Shown here piece by piece: positions 34,832-42,693 of a DNA stretch of 64,000 bases. The notes beneath the pieces were generated by a model. That model did no database searches. It worked only from the letters and a program-made list of their open reading frames with translations, and had not been told where the DNA came from. This stretch comes from an uncultured Lachnospiraceae bacterium (GTDB taxonomy: Bacteria > Bacillota > Clostridia > Lachnospirales > Lachnospiraceae): NCBI GenBank assembly GCA_910577955.1, contig CAJTNC010000012.1, positions 25,712-89,711 on the forward strand, in the 5' to 3' direction. Position 1 is the stretch's first letter, and each line of letters starts with the position of its first letter. The translations under genes were made by a program, and so were the position numbers.

Positions 34832-35240
34832 TTCTTTCCCCCCTCTCCATCTTCTGTTCGATCCTTTCAAGCCTGCTCTCCATCTTTCCAAGTGTTTTCA
34901 TGATGCCATCCAAAGATGCAGTCTGACGCTCCATGTTGGTCATCAGGATGGATTCCCTTTTGGCAGATTCTTCCCGCAGGAGCCCCTCCCTCCGATCCGC
35001 GTCAGTCCTTAACATGTCCTCGCGCTTTTCGCTCTGAGCGATCAGCATGTCTTCCCGGTCGCAGAGGCGTTTGTTCATGGCCTCCAACTCCTCTTTATGT
35101 TTTTTTCTCTCCTCGTCCTGCTTCTTTGCGTCATCCTTTGATCTCCAGATAAAATACCCCACAAAGATGATCAGCAGCACCGCAATGATCCCTATATTGT
35201 CCGCTGCCGCCGTGGCAGCCGCAAAAGTTGCCCCTTCCAT
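34818..35240 (-). CDS. membrane-anchored coiled-coil protein, UviB/BhlA holin-like
   Basis: 140 residues from ATG 35240, with GGGGAGGG upstream. One membrane helix (about 15-35) is followed by a long charged coiled coil rich in Arg/Glu. This topology matches the UviB/BhlA bacteriocin/holin-like family. In Mu, lysis-related genes lie at the same place, before the packaging genes, so a second holin or antiholin is plausible. Confidence 0.6.
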   Translation of the reverse strand: MEGATFAAATAAADNIGIIAVLLIIFVGYFIWRSKDDAKKQDEERKKHKEELEAMNKRLCDREDMLIAQSEKREDMLRTDADRREGLLREESAKRESILMTNMERQTASLDGIMKTLGKMESRLERIEQKMERGERNVSK

Positions 35241-35303
35241 AATTACCCTCCCCAAAAACAATAGAAACAAAACAGCCACCGTAAAGATCTTGTCCTTACA
35301 ATG

Positions 35304-35346
35304 GCTATCTTAGCATAAGTTTCATTTAAAGTATTTTGTACTGTAC
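35304..35346 (-). promoter_or_regulatory. candidate Mor-dependent middle/late promoter
   Basis: In the 122-bp gap after the mor-like gene, the minus strand has a -10-like TAAGAT (plus 35307-35312) without a good -35. A perfect GTACTGTAC palindrome (35338-35346) is centred about 42 bp before the expected start. In Mu, Mor binds at a similar distance at a promoter lacking a -35. Confidence 0.35.
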
Positions 35347-35362
35347 GGCCTTTTTTGCAAAG

Positions 35363-35713
35363 TCAGCAAGAATCCCAGCCCATGTCTGCAAGACTTGTCT
35401 GTCCAAGCACGTTTCCGCCCTTTTTAGTGGCCAGCCGATCCCGGACTATGTTGTAAACCGTTGATTCGGATACCTCATACTTTGCTGCAAGCTGTTTAAT
35501 GTTGCCCCCGTCATACTCCCTGTAGATAGCAGTTTCCCGCCTATTTTCTATAATTTTCCGGCGCTGGGGTATATAGATGCTGCTACCGCCGAACTGGTCG
35601 CATAATCTCCTTAACCCGTCCAATCCCACAACCTGTGCTATCATCCGATACTGCTCTTCTAAGTCATCCATGGTCAGGGTCTCCAACAATTCCTCCTCCG
35701 CTCTTACTGACAT
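35363..35713 (-). CDS. Mor-family transcription activator
   Basis: 116 residues from ATG 35713, with AGGAGG nine bases upstream. It has the Mor/C layout: helical dimerisation region, F-G-G-S-S-I-Y-I-P (the strand segment of Mor) and a C-terminal helix-turn-helix G-N-I-K-Q-L-A-A-K-Y-E-V-S-E-S-T-V-Y. In Mu, Mor and C switch on middle and late genes. It is the last gene before the late region, so it probably does the same. Confidence 0.88.
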   Translation of the reverse strand: MSVRAEEELLETLTMDDLEEQYRMIAQVVGLDGLRRLCDQFGGSSIYIPQRRKIIENRRETAIYREYDGGNIKQLAAKYEVSESTVYNIVRDRLATKKGGNVLGQTSLADMGWDSC

Positions 35714-35736
35714 TTTCATCCACCTCCTTCCATTTG

Positions 35737-36150
35737 TCAATCCTTTTCTGCTGCTTTTATATTTGTGGACATATTCTTCAGGGCTTCAATCACTCCGGAT
35801 GCGCTACTCCGGGAAAGCCATTTCCAACAGCTCGTCTTCGCATATTTCACACACATCCCATTCAGCCGCTTTTCATCCACCTTCCCGGCCTCATCTGTCC
35901 AGCCCAGCTTCTTGGCCAGCGATAGGATATACCATCTCTGTTTCTGCGTCATCGTCTCCTCCCCCGCCCCCTGTCTGCCTTCCAGCGAATCAATGACCTT
36001 TGCCGCCTCCTCCCTTGTAAGGAGTTTTATGCTGTCCTTTCTTACGATCCTGAAGATATGCTCATGCAGTAAGTCGCTGTCTATACCATACTCTCTGGCT
36101 GTCACATGGAGTTTCCTAATCTGTGCTGCCGTGATTTGCTCTGTCCCCAT
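35737..36150 (-). CDS. GemA-like regulatory protein (DUF1018, Mu gp16)
   Basis: A 137-residue protein with the family pattern Q-I-R-K-L-H-V-T-A-R-E-Y-G at the N-terminus, L-T-R-E-E-A-A-K-V-I-D, and a second part beginning T-Q-K-Q-R-W-Y-I-L-S-L-A-K-K-L-G-W. In Mu, GemA alters host gene expression and DNA topology. AAAGGAG precedes the ATG. A marker for transposable phages. Confidence 0.9.
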   Translation of the reverse strand: MGTEQITAAQIRKLHVTAREYGIDSDLLHEHIFRIVRKDSIKLLTREEAAKVIDSLEGRQGAGEETMTQKQRWYILSLAKKLGWTDEAGKVDEKRLNGMCVKYAKTSCWKWLSRSSASGVIEALKNMSTNIKAAEKD

Positions 36151-36154
36151 ATCT

Positions 36155-36658
36155 TCACTCCTTTGGCTTTGTCTCCAGTTTGTTCAATTCATAATAGAAC
36201 GTATCCTCTTTCTGGAGCTTCCCACCTACTTTGAGGATATCCTTTTCCTCATAGGTCTTCAGGACATCTTTATTGACGGATTCCTTCGTAGTAATGCATT
36301 TCTCCATGCCATACTTCCTCAGATTCGCAATCACTTTCGCCACATCCTTTGGCAGCCCCAGCTTTGTGGACATCCTGAACCCCACTGTGCCGAAAGTAAG
36401 CTTTTTGCTCTTCCCTTCCATCTCCGCCCTGCTGGCTGCTGTAAATTCTTTTACCAGCAGCTCGTTCTGTTTTATTTTCTCATGGTAGGGTCTGGCCGCC
36501 TCGTCAAATTCCTTCTTCAGGGCATCCACCTGCAGGTTCATTGCACTATGCAGCATCTCCAACTCATTCCCCGCCTCTGCAATCGCCTTCAGGGCTTCGT
36601 CTACCTGCTCCCAGTTCCTTAATGTCGGCTCTTCCATTCTCTTTCTTCCTAATGCCAT
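36155..36658 (-). CDS. Mu Gam-like host-nuclease inhibitor
   Basis: A 167-residue DNA-end-binding protein, related to Ku, that protects phage DNA from exonucleases. Typical features are the N-terminal W-E-Q-V-D-E-A-L, a long coiled coil, F-G-T-V-G-F-R-M-S-T and C-terminal V-G-G-K-L-Q-K-E-D-T-F-Y-Y-E. Shine-Dalgarno AAGGAG. Followed by gemA five bases on. Confidence 0.92.
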   Translation of the reverse strand: MALGRKRMEEPTLRNWEQVDEALKAIAEAGNELEMLHSAMNLQVDALKKEFDEAARPYHEKIKQNELLVKEFTAASRAEMEGKSKKLTFGTVGFRMSTKLGLPKDVAKVIANLRKYGMEKCITTKESVNKDVLKTYEEKDILKVGGKLQKEDTFYYELNKLETKPKE

Positions 36659-36788
36659 CCTCGTTCTCCTTCCTTTTAGTTCTGGCGGCAGTCAAGTACC
36701 ATGGCGGGCGTCGGAACGCAGGGGAAAGCCCGCCCCGCTCCATCTCTTCATACTCCTGTTTCTTCATCACTGCCTGTTTCCTGTTCAT
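36564..36788 (-). CDS. possible small protein overlapping gam
   Basis: A 74-codon frame with AGGAGG directly upstream of its ATG. It overlaps the gam start by about 95 bp in another frame. Rich in Arg/Lys/Glu, with no domain. The good ribosome site supports translation of the N-terminal part; coding value of the overlapped half is doubtful. Confidence 0.33.
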   Translation of the reverse strand: MNRKQAVMKKQEYEEMERGGLSPAFRRPPWYLTAARTKRKENEDGIRKKENGRADIKELGAGRRSPEGDCRGGE

Positions 36789-36898
36789 TCCTGCCTCCTG
36801 TCATATGTATTCGTTGCCCCCTCTGCATCTTCCGGGCTTGGGACCGGCTTTGGCTGCATTAGGCTGGCCCGTATGCGCTTTGCATACGTGCCATTCCC

Positions 36899-37159
36899 CT
36901 ACTTCATCTTCAGAAACTCCGGTGGAGATACTGCGTCGAATCTCCCACCGGCCAGATAATTAGCTGCCAGATCAATGCCGTCTTTCTTACAGGCTGATAC
37001 AAATTCCACACCATTATCTTCCATCCTTCCCATCGCAAGGGTGATGATCTGCCCGGCAAAATTTCTCTGCGCCTCTTCCATCAGTCTTTTTTCATCTCCT
37101 TCTACTTCTGAAGGAATAGATGGTATCCTGTATCGGATCACAATTTCCTGTTCCCGCAT
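36899..37159 (-). CDS. hypothetical early phage protein
   Basis: An 86-residue protein between the MuB-side gene and gam. AAAGGAG precedes the ATG. It starts R-E-Q-E-I-V-I-R-Y-R-I-P and contains D-N-G-V-E-F-V-S-A-C-K-K-D-G. No recognisable domain. The 240 bp between it and gam contain only very short frames and the overlapping 74-codon frame. Confidence 0.65.
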   Translation of the reverse strand: MREQEIVIRYRIPSIPSEVEGDEKRLMEEAQRNFAGQIITLAMGRMEDNGVEFVSACKKDGIDLAANYLAGGRFDAVSPPEFLKMK

Positions 37160-37177
37160 TTTCCTTTCTCCTTTCCG

Positions 37178-37516
37178 CTAATTCACCTTGACCTTGTGAA
37201 GCAAGGCATCCCAGTCATATTCATTCTGTTTATAATTGTGGAATCCATTTTTTTCTTCCGCCGGCTTTCTCAGCCCTGCCTCCGCCTGTGTCAGCAAGTT
37301 CCGCATGATCCCTATCGTATAATTTTCCTTATAAGATGGATCCCTGTACTGTCTGATGTGGATCCGCAGCGCCTCCTCTACGATCTCCCGTGGGTACTTG
37401 TCCCACTGCGCCTCCGCGTTCCTTTTCACGTTAGGGCTGATTCGCCCAGACTTCCTTGTGTAGGCTAATGTTCTCCAGTACTGCTCTTTTAACTCCTCAA
37501 ATCCTGCCATCGCCAT
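37178..37516 (-). CDS. hypothetical early phage protein after MuB
   Basis: 112 residues from ATG 37516, overlapping the B stop (TGATG), with AGGAG just upstream; Met3 is an alternative. Contains W-D-K-Y-P-R-E-I-V-E-E-A-L and N-Y-T-I-G-I-M-R-N-L-L, the latter resembling the C-terminal part of replication-initiation (DnaD/replisome organiser) proteins. Coupling to B suggests a role in transposition or replication; unproven. Confidence 0.6.
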   Translation of the reverse strand: MAMAGFEELKEQYWRTLAYTRKSGRISPNVKRNAEAQWDKYPREIVEEALRIHIRQYRDPSYKENYTIGIMRNLLTQAEAGLRKPAEEKNGFHNYKQNEYDWDALLHKVKVN

Positions 37517-38442
37517 CACGCTCCTATGTTCATGTCCCGCATCACCTGCCCGATGCCTGAGCCAGTGATCTCTTCAAATACCGCCGCCGTATTGACAAAC
37601 ACATTGACCGCTCCACGCAGTCCGTACTTCGTCCTGCAGATCCGGTACAGCACGTCCATCGCATTCTCATCCATCTCATACCCGCCGAACACCGCCTGCA
37701 CATCCGCCTTTGTGATGTCCGTAGTGGCCACCGGCCTGCGCATCCCGATCCGGGAAAAGAGCTGTGCAAAATCCGCCTTGCCGGAGCCTTTCATTCTGGC
37801 GTATATTTCCTCGTTTCCGATAAAACAGATCCCCACGCCGGATTCATCCGATATACAACGCAGGTGGTTTAATGTCCTGACCGTCAAATGCTGCGCCTCA
37901 TCGATCACCAGCACCCTTCCGGAGCCTCTGAGCTTCGCCACGATCTCACTCGTGATCCGCCTTGCTACCCGTTCTCGAACGCCGAGCTGATCCGCCAACA
38001 GTTCATTTACTCCTGTGATACTTGCGTAAGTCGGATTGATCGTAATACCCACCGCCAGCGGATTCTTCTCCATATATTCCTTAAAGGCCATCGTTTTACC
38101 AACCCCAGCATCTCCATATACCACGGAGATTTTTCCCTGTATATGGCAGTACCGGATCGCGTTCATCACACTCTTACTGATAGAGGTCTGCACATACCCC
38201 GGCTCCTTCGGAGCCACCTTTTTCTTCTCATTTGCTTCTATTAACGCCGCAATTTTCTCCACGATCTTCTGTGGCGCTTTATACGTACCGGAAAGAAAGC
38301 TAGATACAGCAGATTCCGATATCCCCAGTTCCCTTGCGATCGCCGCCTGACTTCTCGCTGGGCTTCCTCCTTCTCCCGATTTATATCTCTGCAAAAAGTC
38401 CCTTGCTTCCTGTTCTGTTATATTCAAATCTCTTTCTTCCAT
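37516..38442 (-). CDS. MuB-like AAA ATPase, transposition target activator
   Basis: A 308-residue protein. The N-terminal helix-turn-helix (R-S-Q-A-A-I-A-R-E-L-G-I-S-E-S-A-V) matches MuB's DNA-binding domain. The AAA domain has Walker A GDAGVGKT (110-117) and Walker B VLVIDEAQ (D181, E182), with a sensor F-I-G-N-E. MuB polymerises on target DNA, stimulates the transposase and gives target immunity. Lies 14 bp after the transposase gene. Confidence 0.93.
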   Translation of the reverse strand: MEERDLNITEQEARDFLQRYKSGEGGSPARSQAAIARELGISESAVSSFLSGTYKAPQKIVEKIAALIEANEKKKVAPKEPGYVQTSISKSVMNAIRYCHIQGKISVVYGDAGVGKTMAFKEYMEKNPLAVGITINPTYASITGVNELLADQLGVRERVARRITSEIVAKLRGSGRVLVIDEAQHLTVRTLNHLRCISDESGVGICFIGNEEIYARMKGSGKADFAQLFSRIGMRRPVATTDITKADVQAVFGGYEMDENAMDVLYRICRTKYGLRGAVNVFVNTAAVFEEITGSGIGQVMRDMNIGA

Positions 38443-38456
38443 CGTCTTTCCTCCAT

Positions 38457-40370
38457 TTATTTCGCTAATGCCATCCGTTCCAGCGCTTCCGTATAATCGA
38501 TAGGCGCTGCACTGATATAGCCCTGCTCCTCAAGCAGCGTCTTTTCCGAAAATGTTACAGGCGTCAAAATCTTCGGATCCGGTTCCGAACCGCCCATGAG
38601 CCGCCCTGCCTCCCGCAGGATCAGGTCCATGGCCTTTTCGCCCTTCAAATCTTTATCCTTCTTATATCGCTTGACAAGCTGCTCCAGTCTCCTGTTTTCC
38701 CGCATGGCCTCCGCCACCTGCTCTTTTGTAGCAAAGTATGACAGCTTTGCGATCTGCTTCGCTGTGCAGAGGAACCGGTCCTGCTCATCGTATACCCGCA
38801 CCTCAGACAGGTCATCCGGGTTATATCGGAAATAGACTTTTTCCCCGAAATAGCTCCAGTTTAATTCCACGGAATTAAAATAGATCTTCATGTCATACAG
38901 CCCCAGATAGACGCCGTCCCGTTTTACTTTCTGCATCCGGGTGTTCCGCAGCATCATCAAGTTTAACTGCTCCCTTGTCGCCGTCCGTTTCTCGATCAGC
39001 TCCGCAGCATACACCTCATTTCTTGTCCTTCCATACATGCCGGATCCGCTGTGTGAACGAGTGTTGAAGTATCCTTCAATATAAGTTTCAACATAGTTGA
39101 TGAACTCCGGCAGCAAAGTAAAGTTCTCCGCTGACTTCCCTGTCTTTTTCAGCCGTTCCGGACGCTCCGCGATGGTTCCGCCGGTATAGCCTTCAAACAG
39201 CTTGGAAAAATCCTCCTTTACGTCTCGAAAAGCCCGCTCGATGATCTTCGCCCTGGCGTTGGTTGGTAACGCCGTCCTAAACTCGATCCCAAGATTGTCC
39301 AGAATCGTGGGAGCCACATGCTCTTCATCCTTCCTGCTTGTCCGGAATCCCCGGCCCCCTATATCGAATGTCAAGAACTCCCGGCCGTTATCCGACAGGA
39401 TCCGCTTCGGGATCCCGTACCGCTCAATCCCCCTGCGCAGGGCAAAGAGTGTTGCGTCCGAGCAGGGATTCAGGGTGACATACCACCCCATCATCTTCCG
39501 GCTCCTGATATCCAGAAACGCCGTCAGGTATACGCGGATCGGCTTCTCATGTTCCCCGTCATTAACAAATACATCGAAGGTGTGATTATCGCATACCCAG
39601 ATATCATTGGAGTGCAGATCCTCATAGGTCCGCTGTATGTACGGGGCGCAGGCGTCACGGAATGCTTTTTCCCCGAACCTGTAATACTGTAACACCGGCA
39701 CCGGGATGTCTTTCATGACCTTTCTCGCGAAGCTCTCACTGGATGCCAGCGGCAGCAGTCCTTCCTTCCCTTTCTCCTTCAGATACAGCTCCGTCAGCTC
39801 CATACACTTTTTCACGCTCATCTTCGCCTGATCAAGATAGTAATACTGGAAGACATCAAACACCTCTTCCGGTACCGCTTTTTTATGGTTTCCATGCTTG
39901 CCGCGCCTGTCGATCAGCGCCCCTTCCCCCTGCTCTTTCAGTGCTTTCCACTGTCTCTGCAGGATCCGCTGGGAAAAACTCTTCCCCGGATATTTAATCT
40001 GTAATAATCTGGTAAACTTCATGTCTGCTTCCTCCTTCTTTCCTTCGTACCCGTTCCGGTACTCCTGCCAGTCCTGCAGTATCCCTTTCCAGAGGTTCAC
40101 TTCCTGGCGCTCCTCAAAACTGAGATCTTCCAGGCACTTCACCTCTACTGGTCTTGCCTCTGGCTCTGGGAACTTCTCCCTGTGGAGCCGCATATACTTT
40201 TTCTGCAGTTTCGGCTCGATCGCCGCCAGCGGGATCAGGTAACCTTTGGAAGCGTTACTTCTTCCGAATGGTATCGCTCCCTGTAGCTGGCCACCCATAA
40301 TCAATCGCCTGGTATGACGTTCTGAAATTCCTTTTAATTCTGCATACTCTGCCACTGTCAGTTGTTCCAT
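38457..40370 (-). CDS. MuA-like DDE transposase
   Basis: A 637-residue transposase. N-terminal winged helix (A-E-Y-A-E-L-K-G-I-S-E-R-H-T) as in the Mu enhancer/end-binding region, an end-binding helical domain, then the RNase-H-like core with D261 (WVCDNH), D327 (LSDNGREF) and E379 (KIIERAF). A beta-barrel follows (about 490-560), then a C-terminal region that would contact B. It catalyses integration and replicative transposition, consistent with the 5-bp duplication found here. Confidence 0.95.
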   Translation of the reverse strand: MEQLTVAEYAELKGISERHTRRLIMGGQLQGAIPFGRSNASKGYLIPLAAIEPKLQKKYMRLHREKFPEPEARPVEVKCLEDLSFEERQEVNLWKGILQDWQEYRNGYEGKKEEADMKFTRLLQIKYPGKSFSQRILQRQWKALKEQGEGALIDRRGKHGNHKKAVPEEVFDVFQYYYLDQAKMSVKKCMELTELYLKEKGKEGLLPLASSESFARKVMKDIPVPVLQYYRFGEKAFRDACAPYIQRTYEDLHSNDIWVCDNHTFDVFVNDGEHEKPIRVYLTAFLDIRSRKMMGWYVTLNPCSDATLFALRRGIERYGIPKRILSDNGREFLTFDIGGRGFRTSRKDEEHVAPTILDNLGIEFRTALPTNARAKIIERAFRDVKEDFSKLFEGYTGGTIAERPERLKKTGKSAENFTLLPEFINYVETYIEGYFNTRSHSGSGMYGRTRNEVYAAELIEKRTATREQLNLMMLRNTRMQKVKRDGVYLGLYDMKIYFNSVELNWSYFGEKVYFRYNPDDLSEVRVYDEQDRFLCTAKQIAKLSYFATKEQVAEAMRENRRLEQLVKRYKKDKDLKGEKAMDLILREAGRLMGGSEPDPKILTPVTFSEKTLLEEQGYISAAPIDYTEALERMALAK

Positions 40371-40427
40371 TCAAACACCTTCTTGCCATTTTTCTCTGAT
40401 CATGGTATGATCATCTTGCTTTTATAT

Positions 40428-40643
40428 TTATGAAGATCGTCGTTCCTGTCCGCAGGGCGGCGGTTTTCTTTTTTCATGGCTATCTTCTACACACTCCACC
40501 ATTACTTCCCCTTCTATCCGCCCTTCATCAATACCGATATATTCCTGCCGACAGTCTATGCAGGTATAGCGGTTTTGCCGTGCGGTTATCAGACCGCTGC
40601 AGATAGGGCATATCGCTTTGTTGTCTCTGACGAATAGTACCAT
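40428..40643 (-). CDS. small zinc-ribbon protein
   Basis: 71 residues from ATG 40643 (M-V-L-F-V-R-D-N-K), with GGAAGGAAA upstream. Two CxxC pairs (C-P-I-C and C-I-D-C) spaced for a zinc ribbon. The C-terminus is Arg/Lys-rich. It is in the early operon before the transposase. Role unknown; DNA or RNA binding is possible. Confidence 0.65.
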   Translation of the reverse strand: MVLFVRDNKAICPICSGLITARQNRYTCIDCRQEYIGIDEGRIEGEVMVECVEDSHEKRKPPPCGQERRSS

Positions 40644-40659
40644 TTCGGTTTCCTTCCTT

Positions 40660-40869
40660 TCACACAGCATTGAGCACATCTCTAATCAGCGCTGTGCCGG
40701 AATCTGCTTCCACACATACATCTTTTTGGTATCCATTCTCCCAGATGATAGTGACAAAGTTCTCATCTTCGCTTAAAACCAGTTTTCTGATATCATCGCC
40801 TGCCCTTGTCGCGTTGAGAAGCAATTTCAGCCGTAGTACAATTTCTTTTTTATTTTCGTTCATTTTCAT
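40660..40869 (-). CDS. hypothetical early phage protein
   Basis: A 69-residue protein, mixed alpha/beta (I-V-L-R-L-K-L-L-L-N-A-T; F-V-T-I-I-W-E-N-G-Y). AAGGGG lies upstream; either Met1 or Met3 may be used. Early operon. No family recognised. Confidence 0.6.
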   Translation of the reverse strand: MKMNENKKEIVLRLKLLLNATRAGDDIRKLVLSEDENFVTIIWENGYQKDVCVEADSGTALIRDVLNAV

Positions 40870-40880
40870 CTGCCCCTTCC

Positions 40881-41099
40881 TTATATTGTTTCAAACTCTT
40901 TTTCGAGTTCTGACACTTTTTTGTCACATAAATCTACTATGTCTTTCTGCATATCATCAGATAGCAAAATCTTTTTATCACCACCGCCATCTCCATATAC
41001 ATGAATTCCTTTGAAACGGCTAATCCCTTTTTTCATACTTTCCAAACTTTCAATTTCTTCCCTTATTGCATTTGCCTTTTCTAATTGTTCCTGCTTCAT
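40881..41099 (-). CDS. hypothetical early phage protein
   Basis: A 72-residue charged protein: a helical N-terminus (A-N-A-I-R-E-E-I-E-S-L-E-S-M), a turn with Y-G-D-G-G-G-D, then a second helix. GAAGGTGAAGG ribosome site. Divergent from the plus-strand gene at 41223. Function unknown. Confidence 0.6.
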   Translation of the reverse strand: MKQEQLEKANAIREEIESLESMKKGISRFKGIHVYGDGGGDKKILLSDDMQKDIVDLCDKKVSELEKEFETI

Positions 41100-41222
41100 T
41101 TCCCTTCACCTTCTTCCTTTTATAATCTTTCATTCCAAAGTTCTTCCATTTTTCTACACTTTTGGCTCTTTTTCTGGTACAATCTTCTTATCCAATAACC
41201 TCATGCAAAGGAGTATACTACC

Positions 41223-41609
41223 ATGAAAATTTACACTTACAATGAAGTGAGAACCACTTTATTCAGAATTGTACAAAATGTTTTTAGTCCAACGTTTATC
41301 CGAAAATATGAGGATAATATTGATCGTTACCGCTATTCTATAGATCGCATTATGCTGGAAAACTCTGACCGCATCGATTCTCTCGTCCGACAGTATTCCC
41401 TACGTACAGATTTTCCTGCTTCTTGTGAGGCCATTGCTATTAAACAATCAGCCAAAATGCTTTGTGCTTTATATATGCGTTACTATTTAATCAGCAACTA
41501 TTTAATGCAGCAGCCTCAGGACGATACAATCGAATTTCCCGAATCCGAAGGAGAGTTTTTTTCCGAAGTCCTCATAACATTCTGGCAAACTGCCTTAAAG
41601 CATTTTTAG
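41223..41609 (+). CDS. unknown protein read against the early operon
   Basis: A 128-residue protein with AAAGGAG nine bases before the ATG, AT-rich, mostly helical (N-E-V-R-T-T-L-F-R-I-V-Q-N; A-K-M-L-C-A-L-Y-M-R-Y-Y) with an acidic stretch near the C-terminus. It is the only plus-strand gene inside the early region other than the repressor. A hairpin (41621-41654) follows it. This arrangement suits a gene expressed in the lysogen (moron). No domain recognised. Confidence 0.7.
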   Translation: MKIYTYNEVRTTLFRIVQNVFSPTFIRKYEDNIDRYRYSIDRIMLENSDRIDSLVRQYSLRTDFPASCEAIAIKQSAKMLCALYMRYYLISNYLMQQPQDDTIEFPESEGEFFSEVLITFWQTALKHF

Positions 41610-41620
41610 TTTTTTGGGAA

Positions 41621-41654
41621 TACCATATTTTTTTATTGCTCTTTTAATATGGTA
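41621..41654 (+). terminator. hairpin after the plus-strand lysogenic-type gene
   Basis: Perfect 9-bp stem TACCATATT/AATATGGTA with a 16-nt loop, followed by AATTTTACTTTTTT. It lies 12 bp beyond the stop codon. Moderate intrinsic terminator. Confidence 0.45.
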
Positions 41655-41732
41655 AATTTTACTTTTTTTCCTATTTTTATGACGCATTGTTCTTCCTTTC
41701 TTTATTAGTTTGATATAATCGAAATTTGCACT

Positions 41733-42056
41733 TTAAAGCACCATCTGGATATCCTCAGAAATGTTCTGAATTTCTTTCAAGATATCCCTGATCTCTCCCA
41801 CGCTTATTCCTTCTGGAGATTTATCGAATATCAGCTTCAGGATCTCGTGGGGGAGATCTTTTTCCTCTTCTTTTATCTGCTCACACCGATAATTCATCCC
41901 CAGCTGACTTTTCTCACGCAAAAGCTCATCAATATCAATATTGATCTTTTTTGCCATTTTCTCGATAGCTATCAATTCCAGCCATCGCTTTCCCTCCATT
42001 TCCTGCATCTGATTTTCTAAGTTGAGGATCCTTTTCGCCATTTCCTTCTTTTTCAT
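41733..42056 (-). CDS. hypothetical early phage protein
   Basis: A 107-residue protein following the two Xre genes, with GAAAGGAG before the ATG. N-terminal coiled coil (R-I-L-N-L-E-N-Q-M-Q-E-M-E) and a C-terminal helix pair including G-I-S-V-G-E-I-R-D-I-L-K-E-I. Possibly a partner of the upstream regulators; no family recognised. Confidence 0.6.
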   Translation of the reverse strand: MKKKEMAKRILNLENQMQEMEGKRWLELIAIEKMAKKINIDIDELLREKSQLGMNYRCEQIKEEEKDLPHEILKLIFDKSPEGISVGEIRDILKEIQNISEDIQMVL

Positions 42057-42074
42057 GCATTCTCCTTTCCCAGC

Positions 42075-42362
42075 TCATGCCTCCTCCAGCAATTTTTCCA
42101 TACCGCACCCGAGCACCCTTGCAATATCCCTTCCCAGCATCATGTTCGGGATCTTGCTTCCACGCTCGATCTGCGCCACCATCGACCTCCCGATCCCGAT
42201 CGCGCCGGCAAGATCTTCCTGCGTCATGCCGAGAGATTGCCGCCGGGTTTTAATGTTTTCGCCAATACTCCTTCCTGAATACAGGATTTTTACTGGCTGA
42301 GCAGATACTTTTTCTAAACTCTCAACCCTCTCTTCTAGCCTTTTTATTCTGCTTTTATACAT
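42075..42362 (-). CDS. Xre-family regulator with N-terminal coiled coil
   Basis: A 95-residue protein. Residues 1-25 form a short coiled coil; the rest is an Xre helix-turn-helix (T-Q-E-D-L-A-G-A-I-G-I-G-R-S-M-V-A-Q-I-E-R-G). It is clearly paralogous to the next gene (shared Q-I-E-R-G-x-K-I-P-N-M-x-L-G). Its ribosome site lies in the end of that gene. Likely a Ner/Cro-type early regulator. Confidence 0.83.
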   Translation of the reverse strand: MYKSRIKRLEERVESLEKVSAQPVKILYSGRSIGENIKTRRQSLGMTQEDLAGAIGIGRSMVAQIERGSKIPNMMLGRDIARVLGCGMEKLLEEA

Positions 42363-42363
42363 T

Positions 42364-42561
42364 TCACTCCTTTCCGTAAAGCTCTTCTACCTTACATTCA
42401 AGCGCTTCCGCTATGGATTTTCCCAGCAGCATATTTGGTATTTTTGTTCCACGTTCGATCTGTGCCATCATTGACTGTCCAATCCCCACCTTCATGGCTA
42501 GGCCTGCCTGGGAATATCCAGACGTTATACGCTTTTCCCGAATACATTCACCAATGCTCAT
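42364..42561 (-). CDS. Xre-family regulator, Ner/Cro-like
   Basis: A 65-residue helix-turn-helix protein (S-Q-A-G-L-A-M-K-V-G-I-G-Q-S-M-M-A-Q-I-E-R-G), the first gene of the leftward early operon. The position just inside the divergent operator region is that of ner in Mu, which represses early transcription. GGAAGTGA ribosome site. Confidence 0.83.
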   Translation of the reverse strand: MSIGECIREKRITSGYSQAGLAMKVGIGQSMMAQIERGTKIPNMLLGKSIAEALECKVEELYGKE

Positions 42562-42584
42562 ACTTTCACTTCCTTTCTTTACCT

Positions 42585-42624
42585 TTACTGTGGTAATATA
42601 TATATTAAAGAATCACTACAGTAA
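42585..42624. promoter_or_regulatory. operator pair 1: TTACTGTGGTAA / TCACTACAGTAA
   Basis: Two 12-bp sites at 42585-42596 and 42613-42624. The second, read on the minus strand (TTACTGTAGTGA), matches the first at 10 of 12 positions, so they face each other 28 bp apart at the start of the early transcript. Probably bound by the Ner/Cro-like protein. Confidence 0.5.
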
Positions 42625-42654
42625 TATAATAACTCAAATATTTGATTTTTTCAA
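42625..42654 (-). promoter_or_regulatory. early phage promoter overlapping a divergent -10
   Basis: On the minus strand TTGAAA (plus 42649-42654), a 17-bp spacer and TATTAT (plus 42626-42631) drive the early operon. On the plus strand TATAAT (42625-42630) lies over the same bases and could serve the repressor gene. Confidence 0.6.
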
Positions 42655-42676
42655 TATAAAAAATTCAAATATTTAA
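42634..42676. promoter_or_regulatory. operator pair 2: two TCAAATATTTGA-like palindromes
   Basis: TCAAATATTTGA (42634-42645) and TCAAATATTTAA (42665-42676), 31 bp apart start to start. The first lies in the spacer of the early promoter and the second just before the repressor ribosome site, as expected for a repressor that blocks early genes and controls itself. Confidence 0.55.
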
Positions 42677-42693
42677 ATTTTATGGAGGCGACT

